DNA of 64,000 nucleotides from an uncultured Lachnospiraceae bacterium (lineage in GTDB: Bacteria; Bacillota; Clostridia; Lachnospirales; Lachnospiraceae): NCBI GenBank assembly GCA_902493385.1, contig CABUPO010000004.1, forward strand, positions 1-64,000, given 5' to 3'. The notes beneath the pieces are model-generated. The model saw only the letters and a program-made list of their open reading frames with translations, searched no databases and was not told the DNA's origin. The position numbers and the translations under genes were made by a program. Shown one piece after another: positions 26,889-36,580 of this stretch. Numbering within the stretch: the stretch's first letter is position 1; each line of letters begins with the position of its first letter.

Positions 26889-28130
26889 TTATGCGTACAG
26901 CGGATACTTCTCTGTAAGCGTCTTAACAAGCTCCATTGCACGGGCTTTATTAGCGTCTACATCATCTATGAGCATAGCGATAGCGTCGGCAATAATATCC
27001 ATATCCTCTGTATTCATTCCTCTTGTTGTTACTGCTGCAGTACCAAGACGGATTCCACTTGTTACAGACGGCTTCTGCGGGTCGTTAGGTATTGTGTTCT
27101 TATTGCATGTTATATTAGCTGCATCAAGAAGCGTCTCTGCTTCTTTTCCTGTAACAGATTGGTTCACAAGGTCAACAAGCATAAGATGGTTATCGGTGCC
27201 TCCTGATACGATATTAAGCCCTCTGTTTATGAGTCCATTGCTGAGAGCCTGCGCGTTATCAATGATATTCTTTCCATACTCTTTAAATGAAGGATCAAGA
27301 GCTTCCTTAAAGCATACTGCCTTTGCAGCTATTACATGCATAAGCGGACCGCCCTGTATTCCAGGGAATACAGCTTTGTTAAGCTTATGCTCTAAAGCAA
27401 ATTCCTCTGATGAAAGAATCATTCCTCCTCTTGGTCCACGAAGGGTCTTATGAGTAGTAGTTGTAGTTACGTGTGCATAAGGAAGAGGACTTTCATGATA
27501 TCCTGATGCAACAAGTCCTGCGATATGAGCCATATCTACCATAAGAAATGCTCCAACTTCATCAGCTATCTCACGGAATTTCCTGAAATCAATTTTCCTT
27601 GCATATGCGCTTGCACCGGCAACAATAAGCTTTGGTTTACATTCCTTTGCAATTCTTTCTACTTCTTCATAATCTATAAATCCTTCGTCATTAACACCGT
27701 AAGGAACTATGTTAAAATATGAGCCTGATATATTAACCGGGCTTCCATGAGTAAGATGTCCGCCATGATCAAGATTCATTCCCATTACAGTGTCTCCAGG
27801 CTTTACAAGTGCAAAAAATACTGCAAGATTAGCCTGCGCGCCTGAATGAGGCTGAACATTTGCATAAGTGCAGGAAAACAGCTTCTTTGCTCTCTCTATG
27901 GCAAGAGTTTCTACTATATCTACATATTCACATCCGCCATAATATCTTTTTCCCGGATAACCTTCTGCATATTTGTTAGTGCACGGGCTTCCCATAGCCG
28001 CCATTACAGCCTTGCTTACAAAGTTCTCAGAAGCAATCAGCTCAATGTGGTCGTTCTGTCTTGTTTTTTCAAGCATTATCGCCTCGGCAATCTCCGGATC
28101 AAAGTTCTGAATTTCATCAAAAGAATACAT
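26889..28130 (-). CDS. glyA: Serine hydroxymethyltransferase
   Basis: A PLP enzyme interconverting serine + THF and glycine + methylene-THF, supplying one-carbon units. 413 residues is standard. Landmarks are ELIASENFVS, NKYAEGYPGKRYYGGCE, HGGHLTHG and the PLP-lysine motif TTTTHKTLRGPRGG. AGGAGG precedes the ATG. It follows purD by 117 nt. That leader (28131-28247) shows no recognisable riboswitch. The link with purine synthesis makes sense because PurN uses a formyl-THF substrate. Confidence 0.97.
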   Translation of the reverse strand: MYSFDEIQNFDPEIAEAIMLEKTRQNDHIELIASENFVSKAVMAAMGSPCTNKYAEGYPGKRYYGGCEYVDIVETLAIERAKKLFSCTYANVQPHSGAQANLAVFFALVKPGDTVMGMNLDHGGHLTHGSPVNISGSYFNIVPYGVNDEGFIDYEEVERIAKECKPKLIVAGASAYARKIDFRKFREIADEVGAFLMVDMAHIAGLVASGYHESPLPYAHVTTTTTHKTLRGPRGGMILSSEEFALEHKLNKAVFPGIQGGPLMHVIAAKAVCFKEALDPSFKEYGKNIIDNAQALSNGLINRGLNIVSGGTDNHLMLVDLVNQSVTGKEAETLLDAANITCNKNTIPNDPQKPSVTSGIRLGTAAVTTRGMNTEDMDIIADAIAMLIDDVDANKARAMELVKTLTEKYPLYA

Positions 28131-28247
28131 TTTAATAATCTCCTCCTGTTAGTTATAATAGTTATTATGTGCAGCAGTGCCGCTCATTAAATCAGGAAAT
28201 CTGCCCTTGCACGCAGGCAAATCTCTTCTAATTCGTATAATGGTTTA

Positions 28248-29519
28248 TCAGGCCTCGCTTATGGCCTTTCCAATATCATTTCTCATATATTTATTATCGA
28301 AGTCAATCCATTTTGTCGCTTCATAAGCATTATTTCTTGCTTCAATAAGGGTCGCACCCTTAGCCGTTACGCCAAGTACGCGTCCGCCGTTGGTAACAAC
28401 CACACCGTCCTTCATTACAGTACCTGAATGAAATACATAATATCCGTCTTTTCCCGCAAAATTATCAAGTCCTGTAATGACCTTACCTTTTTCATACTTT
28501 TCAGGATATCCGTCAGAGGCAAGTATAACGCATACAGCAGCATTATCCTCAAATTCAAGCTCTACATCCGAAAGCTTTCCGTCTATACACGCATTTATAA
28601 CATCAATAATATCCGTCTTCATTCTCGGAAGCACAACCTGAGCCTCAGGGTCTCCGAATCTTGCATTATATTCAAGAACCTTAGGTCCGTCCGGAGTAAG
28701 TATTAATCCGACAAATAATATTCCGGTAAACGGTCTTCCTTCCGCTTTCATTGCATCCATTGTAGGCTGAAATACCTTTTCTTCACAGAACTTTCTTGCT
28801 GCTTCATCATAGAAAGGACTTGGTGAAAATGTTCCCATACCGCCGGTATTAAGACCTTCGTCGTTATCCTTTGCACGTTTATGGTCCTGAGCGCTGGTCA
28901 TAGGCTTAATTGTTGTTCCGTCGCAGCAGCAGAGAACCGATACCTCGCGTCCACATAAAAATTCTTCTATAACCATATGATTACCCGCATCACCAAACTG
29001 CTTGTCCTGCATAATAGTCTTTACACCGCGCAAAGCCTCTTCCTTATCCTTGCATATAAGAACGCCTTTTCCAAGCGCAAGACCGTCTGCTTTAAGCACT
29101 ATAGGATAACTGCAGGTTTCAAGATATGCTGCAGCAGCCTCAGGATTATCAAAGGCTTCATAAGCTGCCGTAGGAATATTGTATTTTTTCATAAGATCCT
29201 TTGAAAATACTTTAGAACCTTCAATTATTGCAGCATTCTTTCTTGGTCCGAACACTCTCAGTCCTTTTTCCTCAAATACGTCGACTATACCGGCAACAAG
29301 CGGATCATCCATTCCTATTATAGTAAGGTCGATATTATTATCGCCTGCAAACTGCGCAAGCTTTTCAAGCTCCATTGCCTTAATATCAACGCATTCGCAT
29401 AATTCTGCAATACCGGCATTACCCGGAGCGCAGTAAATTTTCTCAACCTTAGGGCTTTTAGCTACGCTTTGGGCTATTGCATGCTCTCTTCCGCCGCTTC
29501 CGACTATAAGTACCTTCAT
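28248..29519 (-). CDS. purD: Phosphoribosylamine-glycine ligase
   Basis: Step 2 of purine synthesis: 5-phosphoribosylamine + glycine + ATP to GAR. 423 residues, ATP-grasp fold. It begins MKVLIVGSGGREHAIA; ATP-grasp landmarks are LKADGLALGKGV, DHKRAKDNDEGLNTGGMG and YNARFGDPEAQVV. It lies 14 nt after purN in the purM-purN-purD operon. Confidence 0.97.
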   Translation of the reverse strand: MKVLIVGSGGREHAIAQSVAKSPKVEKIYCAPGNAGIAELCECVDIKAMELEKLAQFAGDNNIDLTIIGMDDPLVAGIVDVFEEKGLRVFGPRKNAAIIEGSKVFSKDLMKKYNIPTAAYEAFDNPEAAAAYLETCSYPIVLKADGLALGKGVLICKDKEEALRGVKTIMQDKQFGDAGNHMVIEEFLCGREVSVLCCCDGTTIKPMTSAQDHKRAKDNDEGLNTGGMGTFSPSPFYDEAARKFCEEKVFQPTMDAMKAEGRPFTGILFVGLILTPDGPKVLEYNARFGDPEAQVVLPRMKTDIIDVINACIDGKLSDVELEFEDNAAVCVILASDGYPEKYEKGKVITGLDNFAGKDGYYVFHSGTVMKDGVVVTNGGRVLGVTAKGATLIEARNNAYEATKWIDFDNKYMRNDIGKAISEA

Positions 29520-29533
29520 TTCTGTTCCTCCGT

Positions 29534-30157
29534 TTATTTTATTCTGACAATATTATTAACAATCTCTACTTTGTTATTGGCTATCAAATCAACTGCCTTT
29601 GGCAGTATATGCCACTCTGCCTGCTCCATAACGCGAAGCTGCAGTGTTTCAGGCGTATCATCCTGCATTACTTCAACTGCTTTCTGCATTATAATCGGCC
29701 CGGTATCCGTACCCTCATCAACAAAATGAACTGTTGCTCCCGTCACTTTATTGCCTCTTTTAAGGACGCTTTCGTGTACATGAAGACCATAATATCCCGG
29801 TCCGCAATGCGATGGAATAAGCGACGGATGAATATTGATTATTTTTCCGGCATACTCGCGTATAATCTTCTCAGGAACGATAACCAGATAACCGGCCAGT
29901 ACAATCAAATCAGCTTCATATTCTTTAAACGCTGCAATCATTGCATCTGCAAACTGCTCTCTGTCAGAGTAGTCCTTAGGAGATATGCACCTTGCGGCAA
30001 TATCATGCTCTGCCGCCCTGACAAGCGCGTACGCGTCGCTTTTATTGCTTATAACAGCCGATATTCTCGCATTGGTTATACCTCCTTTCGCTATACTGTC
30101 AATAAGCGCCTGAAGGTTAGTTCCTCCTCCAGACACAAGTACAACCACATTAAGCAT
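29534..30157 (-). CDS. purN: Phosphoribosylglycinamide formyltransferase
   Basis: Step 3 of purine synthesis, transferring formyl from 10-formyl-THF to GAR. 207 residues from ATG 30157 (MLNVVVLVSGGGTNLQAL), with GGAGGAA upstream. A longer frame reaching to 30289 would overlap purM and has no support. Family residues are visible: IINIHPSLIPSHCGPGYYG (the catalytic Asn/His pair in NIHPSLIP) and GATVHFVDEGTDTGPII with the catalytic Asp. Confidence 0.96.
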   Translation of the reverse strand: MLNVVVLVSGGGTNLQALIDSIAKGGITNARISAVISNKSDAYALVRAAEHDIAARCISPKDYSDREQFADAMIAAFKEYEADLIVLAGYLVIVPEKIIREYAGKIINIHPSLIPSHCGPGYYGLHVHESVLKRGNKVTGATVHFVDEGTDTGPIIMQKAVEVMQDDTPETLQLRVMEQAEWHILPKAVDLIANNKVEIVNNIVRIK

Positions 30158-30189
30158 TCTAAATTCCTCCACACATAGCTTTAAACATA

Positions 30190-31215
30190 TTACATCATTG
30201 TAATGCCTTTTTCTCCCTGTGCTATCTCTCCTACGATATAAGATGTATAACCGGCATCCTTTATGGCGCGCACCGCATCGTCGGCGCATGCTGAATCTAC
30301 AGCTATCATCATTCCAATTCCCATATTAAATGTATTATACATCATCTTCTTTTCAATACTGCCCTCTTTGGCAAGTATGTCAAATATAACAGGTATATCA
30401 AAGCTGCCCTCTCTGATATGGGCATTGGTTCCTTCCTTAAGCATTCTTGGAATGTTCTCATAGAAGCCGCCGCCTGTAATATGACTGCACGCCTTGATTT
30501 TAACATTATTATTCTTAAGTGAAGCAAGCGCTTTAACATATATAGTAGTAGGTATCAGAAGCGCCTCGCCAAGCGTCATTCCAAGTCCCTGATATGTACG
30601 GGAAAGGTCTGTGTTCTCTATATCAAATACTTTTCTTACAAGCGAATATCCGTTACTGTGAATGCCTGAAGATGCAATTCCTATAAGTACGTCGCCAGCT
30701 GCAAGATCATCTCCGGTAATCATATCAGCCTTATCAACGATTCCAACAGCAAATCCGGCAAGGTCATATTCATTTTCAGGATAAAATCCCGGCATCTCAG
30801 CAGTCTCCCCGCCTATAAGAGCTGCATTAGACTGCTTACATCCCTCTGCCACACCGCTTACAATCTGTGCAATCTTTTCAGGGTAATTTTTGCCGCATGC
30901 AATATAATCAAGGAAAAATAACGGTTCTCCGCCCGCGCATGCTATATCATTAACACACATGGCAACACAGTCAATACCGATTGTATCATGTTTATCTAAT
31001 TCAAATGCAATCTTAAGCTTGGTTCCGACGCCATCAGTACCTGAAACCAATGTAGGCTCTTTCATCCCCATAAAGCGTTTCAGAGAAAAGCCCCCTGAAA
31101 ACCCTCCAATATCGGTAAGGACTTCCGGACGAAGCGTCTGCTCAACATGCTTTTTCATAAGCTCTACAGCCCTGTATCCGGCCTCAATATCTACTCCTGC
31201 ATTTTTATAATCCAT
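30190..31215 (-). CDS. purM: Phosphoribosylformylglycinamidine cyclo-ligase (AIR synthetase)
   Basis: Step 5 of purine synthesis: FGAM + ATP to AIR. 341 residues from ATG 31215, with GGAGGAAG upstream; a start 13 codons earlier lacks a ribosome site. Landmarks are DYKNAGVDIEAGYRAV, LVSGTDGVGTKLK, GGETAEMPGFY and HITGGGFYENIPR. It is the first gene of purM-purN-purD. An extended -10 (TGATATACT on the minus strand near 31273-31281) may be its promoter. Confidence 0.97.
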   Translation of the reverse strand: MDYKNAGVDIEAGYRAVELMKKHVEQTLRPEVLTDIGGFSGGFSLKRFMGMKEPTLVSGTDGVGTKLKIAFELDKHDTIGIDCVAMCVNDIACAGGEPLFFLDYIACGKNYPEKIAQIVSGVAEGCKQSNAALIGGETAEMPGFYPENEYDLAGFAVGIVDKADMITGDDLAAGDVLIGIASSGIHSNGYSLVRKVFDIENTDLSRTYQGLGMTLGEALLIPTTIYVKALASLKNNNVKIKACSHITGGGFYENIPRMLKEGTNAHIREGSFDIPVIFDILAKEGSIEKKMMYNTFNMGIGMMIAVDSACADDAVRAIKDAGYTSYIVGEIAQGEKGITMM

Positions 31216-31343
31216 AACTCTTCCTCCATGATGTGATTTACTGTTCGTCGTCATTTTACAAACACACGGATTAGTATATCATACTTTTTTTCTCAAAGAA
31301 ACACTTATTTACCATTTTTAAGGCGTATAATAAAATATCAAAA

Positions 31344-31377
31344 GCCGCATCATTTATAATATTATAAATGATGCGGC
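31344..31377 (-). terminator. 34-bp perfect palindrome acting as terminator
   Basis: A perfect 17-bp inverted repeat with no spacer. On the minus strand it is followed by TTTTGATATTTTATT and lies 22 nt beyond the stop codon of the ThyX-like gene, so it probably ends the ftsZ-side transcript. The paired core is too tight to form its last base pairs as RNA, leaving a hairpin with an AU loop. Confidence 0.8.
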
Positions 31378-31398
31378 GATTAATCCTAACAATATTAT

Positions 31399-32010
31399 CT
31401 AACTTGTAAACCTGTCATAAAATATCCTGTTATATAACTGGTAGCGCTTATGTATATCCAAAAGCTCTTCCTTATTCTCCACGCTGTCGCAGAATTTTTT
31501 AAAAAAGCCACACTCGGCAAATTCAGGGCATCCGCATCTGTATATACAATTCGGCACCATAACATCTGCAATCTCAGGCTCGTGCTTTTTAATATTGACC
31601 TTAAGGTCTTCCATGCATGACCTTGTCTCAGGGCTGGCCTGATAACAAAGCCTGAATCTGGATACATTTATAAGAGCCTGTGCGTTAGCCTTTATATCCA
31701 TATTAACCTTTGTATCCTGCGGCTGGCTGTTACGGTCAACTCCTGTTCTGTCGCTTCTCTGAGTGCTGACCCATTTGTCCCAGCCCAGCCAGTGTCTTGC
31801 AAAATGAACGCTGACCCATGAAAATATGCCCTCCCAGCGCCATTTCACTGACAGAAGCCTTATAGGGCTGTGCTCAGATATAAGAAGCTTTTTCTTAAAA
31901 GTCTCTGTCGCTTCAACGTTAGTCGCGTCCTTATTGACAGTATTGCGGCACTCGTTCTTAGCGTCAAGCCAGTCACAGTCAACCTTCTGTATCTTAGTAT
32001 TGACTTCCAT
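31399..32010 (-). CDS. ThyX-like (FAD-dependent thymidylate synthase family) protein
   Basis: 203 residues. A SEHSPIR segment (about 45-51) precedes FARHWLGWDKWVSTQRSDR, a variant of the ThyX RHR..S...S.R signature in which the second Arg of RHR is Trp. A conserved block (ANAQALINVSRFRLCYQASP) and a Cys-rich patch (PNCIYRCGCPEFAECGF) follow. These features recall ThyX-like proteins often found in phages; this is recollection, not a search. It lies 24 nt after ftsZ, with no phage genes nearby. True dUMP methylation is unproven. Confidence 0.5.
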   Translation of the reverse strand: MEVNTKIQKVDCDWLDAKNECRNTVNKDATNVEATETFKKKLLISEHSPIRLLSVKWRWEGIFSWVSVHFARHWLGWDKWVSTQRSDRTGVDRNSQPQDTKVNMDIKANAQALINVSRFRLCYQASPETRSCMEDLKVNIKKHEPEIADVMVPNCIYRCGCPEFAECGFFKKFCDSVENKEELLDIHKRYQLYNRIFYDRFTS

Positions 32011-32034
32011 ATTAATTACTCTTTTCTAAAACTG

Positions 32035-33231
32035 TTATTTACGGTTTTTCTGCAGAAATTCAGGAATCTTAATTCCGCTTCCGTCAGAACCCGAAGAAGA
32101 CGAACCAGCACTTCCAAATGTGCTGCGTGTTCTTGCAAACGACTCCGGAACATTCTCAGTATCCTTTGGCTGAGCTGCTGTCTTAGTCTGTGATGCTCCG
32201 TTAAAACCTCCTGACAAAAAGCTTGGTGTAGAAGAAGTCTGCGTCTTAAAGCTGTTCAGGAAGCCTTTTTCATTATTAGCGTTAGATTCAATACCTGTAG
32301 CAATAATAGTAATTGTAGCAGCATCGCTTTCCGAATCATCAAACTTAACGCCGAATATGATGTTAGCATCTTCGCCGGCAAGCTCCTTAACGTATGAAGC
32401 GGCGTCGTTAGCTTCAAAGATGCTTATGTCGCCGGAAATATTCATCATTACATGTGAAGCTCCCTCAATTGTAGTCTCAAGAAGCGGACTGTCGATAGCC
32501 TGCTTAACTGCATCCATGCACTTATCGTCACCCTTGGCAGAGCCGATACCGATATGAGCGATACCCTTATCTTTCATTACAGTCTGTACATCCGCAAAGT
32601 CAAGGTTAATAATTGCTTCGCCATTAATAAGGTCTGTAATACCCTGAACACCCTGCTGAAGAACTTCATCAGCCTTTTTAAGCGCGTCAGGAATTGTTGT
32701 GCGTCTGTCGCATATCTCAAGAAGCTTATCGTTAGGAACTACAATAAGAGTATCTACGTTCTTCTTAAGCCTGTCTATTCCTGAGATAGCGTTATTCATT
32801 CTCACCTTGCCCTCGAACTTAAACGGCTTTGTTACAACACCAACTGTAAGAATACCAAGATTCTTGGCAATCTCAGCAACTATAGGCGTAGCTCCCGTTC
32901 CGGTTCCGCCTCCCATACCGCATGTGACAAATACCATATCGTTGCCCTTTATGTATTCAGTAAGCTCTTCTCTGCTCTCCTCGGCAGCCTTTTCACCAAT
33001 CTCAGGTATTGCTCCGGCTCCAAGTCCTTTTGTAAGTTTCTCGCCTATCTGCACGCAGTTCATGGCTTTGCAGCGTTTAAGATGCTGCTTATCAGTATTA
33101 ACACAGAGTAATTCAACCCCTTTAATACCCTCGTCTATCATTCGGTTAACTGCATTGTTACCTGCTCCTCCGACTCCAACAATCAAAATCTTTGCTGCTG
33201 ATTCAACTTCATTAGATAATATCTCTAACAA
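32035..33231 (-). CDS. ftsZ: Cell division protein FtsZ
   Basis: The tubulin-like GTPase that forms the division ring. 398 residues from a proposed TTG start at 33231 (MLEILSNEVE), because AGAAGGAGG lies 7 nt upstream of it; an ATG ten codons earlier would place that ribosome site inside the gene. The GTP-binding glycine loop is GGGTGTGATPIV, and VGVGGAGNNAVNRMI and the T7-loop NLDFADVQTVM are present. The C-terminal conserved tail is GIKIPEFLQKNRK. It lies 137 nt after ftsQ at the end of the wall cluster. Confidence 0.96.
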   Translation of the reverse strand: MLEILSNEVESAAKILIVGVGGAGNNAVNRMIDEGIKGVELLCVNTDKQHLKRCKAMNCVQIGEKLTKGLGAGAIPEIGEKAAEESREELTEYIKGNDMVFVTCGMGGGTGTGATPIVAEIAKNLGILTVGVVTKPFKFEGKVRMNNAISGIDRLKKNVDTLIVVPNDKLLEICDRRTTIPDALKKADEVLQQGVQGITDLINGEAIINLDFADVQTVMKDKGIAHIGIGSAKGDDKCMDAVKQAIDSPLLETTIEGASHVMMNISGDISIFEANDAASYVKELAGEDANIIFGVKFDDSESDAATITIIATGIESNANNEKGFLNSFKTQTSSTPSFLSGGFNGASQTKTAAQPKDTENVPESFARTRSTFGSAGSSSSGSDGSGIKIPEFLQKNRK

Positions 33232-33368
33232 AACGCTTCCTCCTTCTTGCACTCTTTGCATTAATTTATTTTAAAAACTCTTAGTCTGTAAACATATTCA
33301 TACATGTTTCTATGATATAGTTTTTCATAAAAATAATCAAGTCCTAAATATGTATTTATATGTTTTTT

Positions 33369-34103
33369 TTACTTACTGCTTTTTAATATAATTTTATCAC
33401 CGCTCTGGTAGTTCTTCATATCAATAGTTCCCGACAATCCTTTTTTTAACGACTTTCGTATCACATCCGAAACGGATGCTATCTGCTGGTCGTAAAGACT
33501 TTTATTTCCAAGAAATACCTTGATTTTGCCGCAATAAAGCGTAACCTCATTTTTATTGCTGAATACTACGCGGTCTACGTTCAGAGAATAGTGGTTTATC
33601 AGTTCGGACAAATCTAATATCATGTCAATCTGCCCTTCCTCCTCCACATCTATTATTTCATTCAGCGCAAATCTGGTAAATGATATTCCTTCTATACACG
33701 GTATATTTCCCATCTTCTCATTCGTTGTCTCAAGTATCATTCCGTCTTTATCAAAATATATGTATTGGCCCATATAGTAAAAACATGCAATCAGGGCTTT
33801 TTCATACACCTGTATATTAACAGTATTTCTGTCCACAACGGTAATATCTGCGTCTCTGATAAATGGTATTGATTCAAATGCGCCAAGCTTGTCCCTCAGC
33901 TTAATGACAAGTGTGTTGCCGCCAAGCGGCCCGCCTGTAAATACCTGTCTTATCTCTTCCTCATCACATATCTCATTGCCTGTTACCGTTATTGTTTCGG
34001 CCTTAAAAACAATTATAACCGAAACTGCAAGTACAACTGACATTATTATAACTATCAGAATTGCTATAACGCCGGCTCTCCGATTTTTATTTGATTTATG
34101 CAA
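33369..34103 (-). CDS. ftsQ: Cell division protein FtsQ/DivIB
   Basis: A bitopic divisome protein. 244 residues from a proposed TTG at 34103 (MHKSNKNRRAG), with GGAGG 10 nt upstream. It overlaps the murA stop codon, so translation is probably coupled. A short basic cytoplasmic tail, one membrane helix (about 10-33) and a POTRA-type domain (ITVTGNEICDEEEIRQVF) are followed by the beta domain. Sequence is divergent but position in the cluster supports the call. Confidence 0.85.
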   Translation of the reverse strand: MHKSNKNRRAGVIAILIVIIMSVVLAVSVIIVFKAETITVTGNEICDEEEIRQVFTGGPLGGNTLVIKLRDKLGAFESIPFIRDADITVVDRNTVNIQVYEKALIACFYYMGQYIYFDKDGMILETTNEKMGNIPCIEGISFTRFALNEIIDVEEEGQIDMILDLSELINHYSLNVDRVVFSNKNEVTLYCGKIKVFLGNKSLYDQQIASVSDVIRKSLKKGLSGTIDMKNYQSGDKIILKSSK

Positions 34104-35346
34104 GATGTATATTACCTCCAAGCATATTTATATTTTCCGTAATATTTTCATATCCTCTGCTTATATATCCGGGGTCGTATACCACAGTAGTTCCTTCTGC
34201 CAAAAGTCCTGCAAGTATAAGCGCCGCCCCGCCTCTCAAATCCTTTGCGTATAATTCTGCACCTGACAAAAAAGCCACACCCTTTATATGAGCTGTACTG
34301 CCTTCCGTATGGATATCGGCTCCCATTTTTAACAGTTCGTCTACAATATGAAATCTGTTCTCAAATATGCTTTCTTCAATAATACTGTTTCCGTCTGCAA
34401 CGGACAGCACACTCATAAGCTGCGACTGCATATCTGTCGGGAAACCCGGATAAGGTTCTGTCTTTACATACGGAACAGCCTTTATGCGCCCATCTGACTT
34501 TACCCTTATATAATCATTTCCACAATCCATGCCAAAGCCCATATTACGGCATACATTTACCAGGCCTGTCATAGTATCGTTTCTATTGACAATACAGCAT
34601 ATATCACCTCCGGTTGCAGCCGCCGCACAGATATAAGTGCCTGCTACTATTCTGTCTGACATTACATCGTAACGTATTTCTCTGTGCTTAATTTTACCGG
34701 TTATAGTAATTTTCTCTGTGCCCGCTCCATGTATTACAACTCCCATTCTTGAAAGCATATGGCATAATTCTGTTATCTCCGGTTCCTTTGCCGCATTTTT
34801 TATTACAGTCGTTCCATATGCTGCCGCCCCGGCAAGTATAACGTTTTCCGTTGCGCCTACGCTTGGAAATGGCAATTCAATAATGCAGCCCTTAAGCTTG
34901 CGTGATTTACATGTTATTCTGTTTTCCTCTACGGAAATATCAGCTCCCATTTTTCTGAATGCATCTATATGATAATCCACAGGCCGTTCGCCGATATGGC
35001 AGCCTCCGGGAAAATCCATTACAGCATAGCCGCATCTTGCAAGCAGCGCGCCCATAAATAATATGCTGCCCCTGACGCTTTTTGCATAATTTCCGAAAAT
35101 TATATTGGAATGCATCTGCGACGCATCTATTATAAGCGTGCTTTTTTCTTTATGCACCGTACATCCAAGGTGTACAAGAACATCTGTCATCTGGTATACG
35201 TCGCTTATCTGCGGGCAATTATCCAGTATAGTTATTCCTTTATTTAAAAGAGCGGCGGCTATAAGCGGAATAACCGCATTTTTTGAGCCCTGTACATAAA
35301 GCTCGCCGCTAAGTCTTCTTCCACCCTGAATGTTATATATATGCAT
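34096..35346 (-). CDS. murA: UDP-N-acetylglucosamine 1-carboxyvinyltransferase
   Basis: The first committed peptidoglycan step: adds enolpyruvate from PEP to UDP-GlcNAc. 416 residues from ATG 35346 (MHIYNIQGGRRLSG), the usual family start; an ATG five codons upstream has no ribosome site. The catalytic Cys lies in FPGGCHIGERPVDYH (fosfomycin target). VQGSKNAVIPLIAAALL and YPGFPTDMQSQ are also typical. It lies between ftsW and ftsQ, where murG is common in related clusters. Confidence 0.95.
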   Translation of the reverse strand: MHIYNIQGGRRLSGELYVQGSKNAVIPLIAAALLNKGITILDNCPQISDVYQMTDVLVHLGCTVHKEKSTLIIDASQMHSNIIFGNYAKSVRGSILFMGALLARCGYAVMDFPGGCHIGERPVDYHIDAFRKMGADISVEENRITCKSRKLKGCIIELPFPSVGATENVILAGAAAYGTTVIKNAAKEPEITELCHMLSRMGVVIHGAGTEKITITGKIKHREIRYDVMSDRIVAGTYICAAAATGGDICCIVNRNDTMTGLVNVCRNMGFGMDCGNDYIRVKSDGRIKAVPYVKTEPYPGFPTDMQSQLMSVLSVADGNSIIEESIFENRFHIVDELLKMGADIHTEGSTAHIKGVAFLSGAELYAKDLRGGAALILAGLLAEGTTVVYDPGYISRGYENITENINMLGGNIHLA

Positions 35347-35408
35347 AATATTGCCTGCCATATACCAAAACTTAATACCAATATATGACGGCGGCTAATC
35401 CCACGTAC

Positions 35409-36563
35409 CTAATAACCCTTTATCTGATTGGATACGCTTAGAACCATTCCCATTTCAGCAAGGAGTATCGCGACAGACGTACCTCCATAGCTTATGAATG
35501 GAAGTGGAATACCTGTCGAAGGTATTGAATTAGTAACAACTGCAATATTTATTATTACCTGTACCGCTATATGTACAAGCACTCCTACACATAAAAGCGC
35601 TCCAAATAAATCAGGCGCATTTATTGCAACCGTAAATATTCTCCACAATAAGAGAATAAAAAGAATAACAACCATTATTGCGCCGAACAGTCCAAGCTCC
35701 TCGCATACGATAGAAAATATCATATCGTTATATGATTCAGGTATAAATCCAAGCTTCTGCATGCTTTCTCCAAGGCCGGTTCCGAAAAGTCCTCCTGACG
35801 CAATCGCATACAGTCCCTGAAGTATCTGAAATCCCTTAGGATGGGTCTCGACATTACGCCATATTTCTATTCGCTGCATTCTGAACGCGTCTCCAAACAA
35901 AATAAACAGCCCCAACGCGGCAACTGCAGCGACAATTACAACAACATAATATTTTTTATTCCGGCTTGCAACAAAGCATATGCCTCCTGTTATAAGTATA
36001 AGTACAATTGCAGTGCTCATGTTCTCTATAAGTACCAGACCTATCGGCACTATACAGTATAAGGCCACTTTAAGAAATCCCGAAAATCTGTCCAGCATTC
36101 TCGGAGTAAGATATATTATATATGACGCAAAAACGATAACCGCAACTTTTGTAATCTCAGACGGCTGAAATCCTATAGGTCCGAACTGCAGCCACCTTTT
36201 GGCTCCGTTTGCTTCTACTCCGGCAAACAGTACGACAAACTGCAACGTACATGCAAGCAGATATAATACTGTAGCCCATGTTATCCTTATAACAGGAATC
36301 CTTTTCATCAGTATCCTGTAATCTATCTTTGATACCGCCAGCATTGCCACAACGCCGAGCATAACCGAAAATGCCTGTTTTTTCAGGAAATACGCAGCGT
36401 CATAATTATACTTTGCATGAGTCTGTGCAGTATATGAGCTTGAACTGTATATCATGACAAGTCCGAACGCCGCTATAAATATAACAAGTATAAGCAGACT
36501 ATAATCATAATAATTATGAAGTTTTTCCTTTTTCGCACGCGCTGCCGTTACAGCTCTTGCCAT
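35409..36563 (-). CDS. ftsW: SEDS glycosyltransferase FtsW
   Basis: A polytopic peptidoglycan polymerase that works with a class B PBP at the septum. 384 residues, about 10 membrane helices. SEDS landmarks are GLVMIYSSSSYTA, GFQPSEITKVAVIVFA, the NDMIFSIVCEELG loop with its Glu, and STGIPLPFISYGGTS near the end. The start at ATG 36563 has GAGGGTG upstream; a GTG three codons earlier lies on it. It is called FtsW instead of RodA from its place in the division cluster. Confidence 0.93.
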   Translation of the reverse strand: MARAVTAARAKKEKLHNYYDYSLLILVIFIAAFGLVMIYSSSSYTAQTHAKYNYDAAYFLKKQAFSVMLGVVAMLAVSKIDYRILMKRIPVIRITWATVLYLLACTLQFVVLFAGVEANGAKRWLQFGPIGFQPSEITKVAVIVFASYIIYLTPRMLDRFSGFLKVALYCIVPIGLVLIENMSTAIVLILITGGICFVASRNKKYYVVVIVAAVAALGLFILFGDAFRMQRIEIWRNVETHPKGFQILQGLYAIASGGLFGTGLGESMQKLGFIPESYNDMIFSIVCEELGLFGAIMVVILFILLLWRIFTVAINAPDLFGALLCVGVLVHIAVQVIINIAVVTNSIPSTGIPLPFISYGGTSVAILLAEMGMVLSVSNQIKGY

Positions 36564-36580
36564 TATCTTCACCCTCTATA

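Noticed and set aside
28131..28247. Possible riboswitch in the glyA leader
   Set aside because: I looked for glycine, THF and purine riboswitch cores and found no convincing conserved block.
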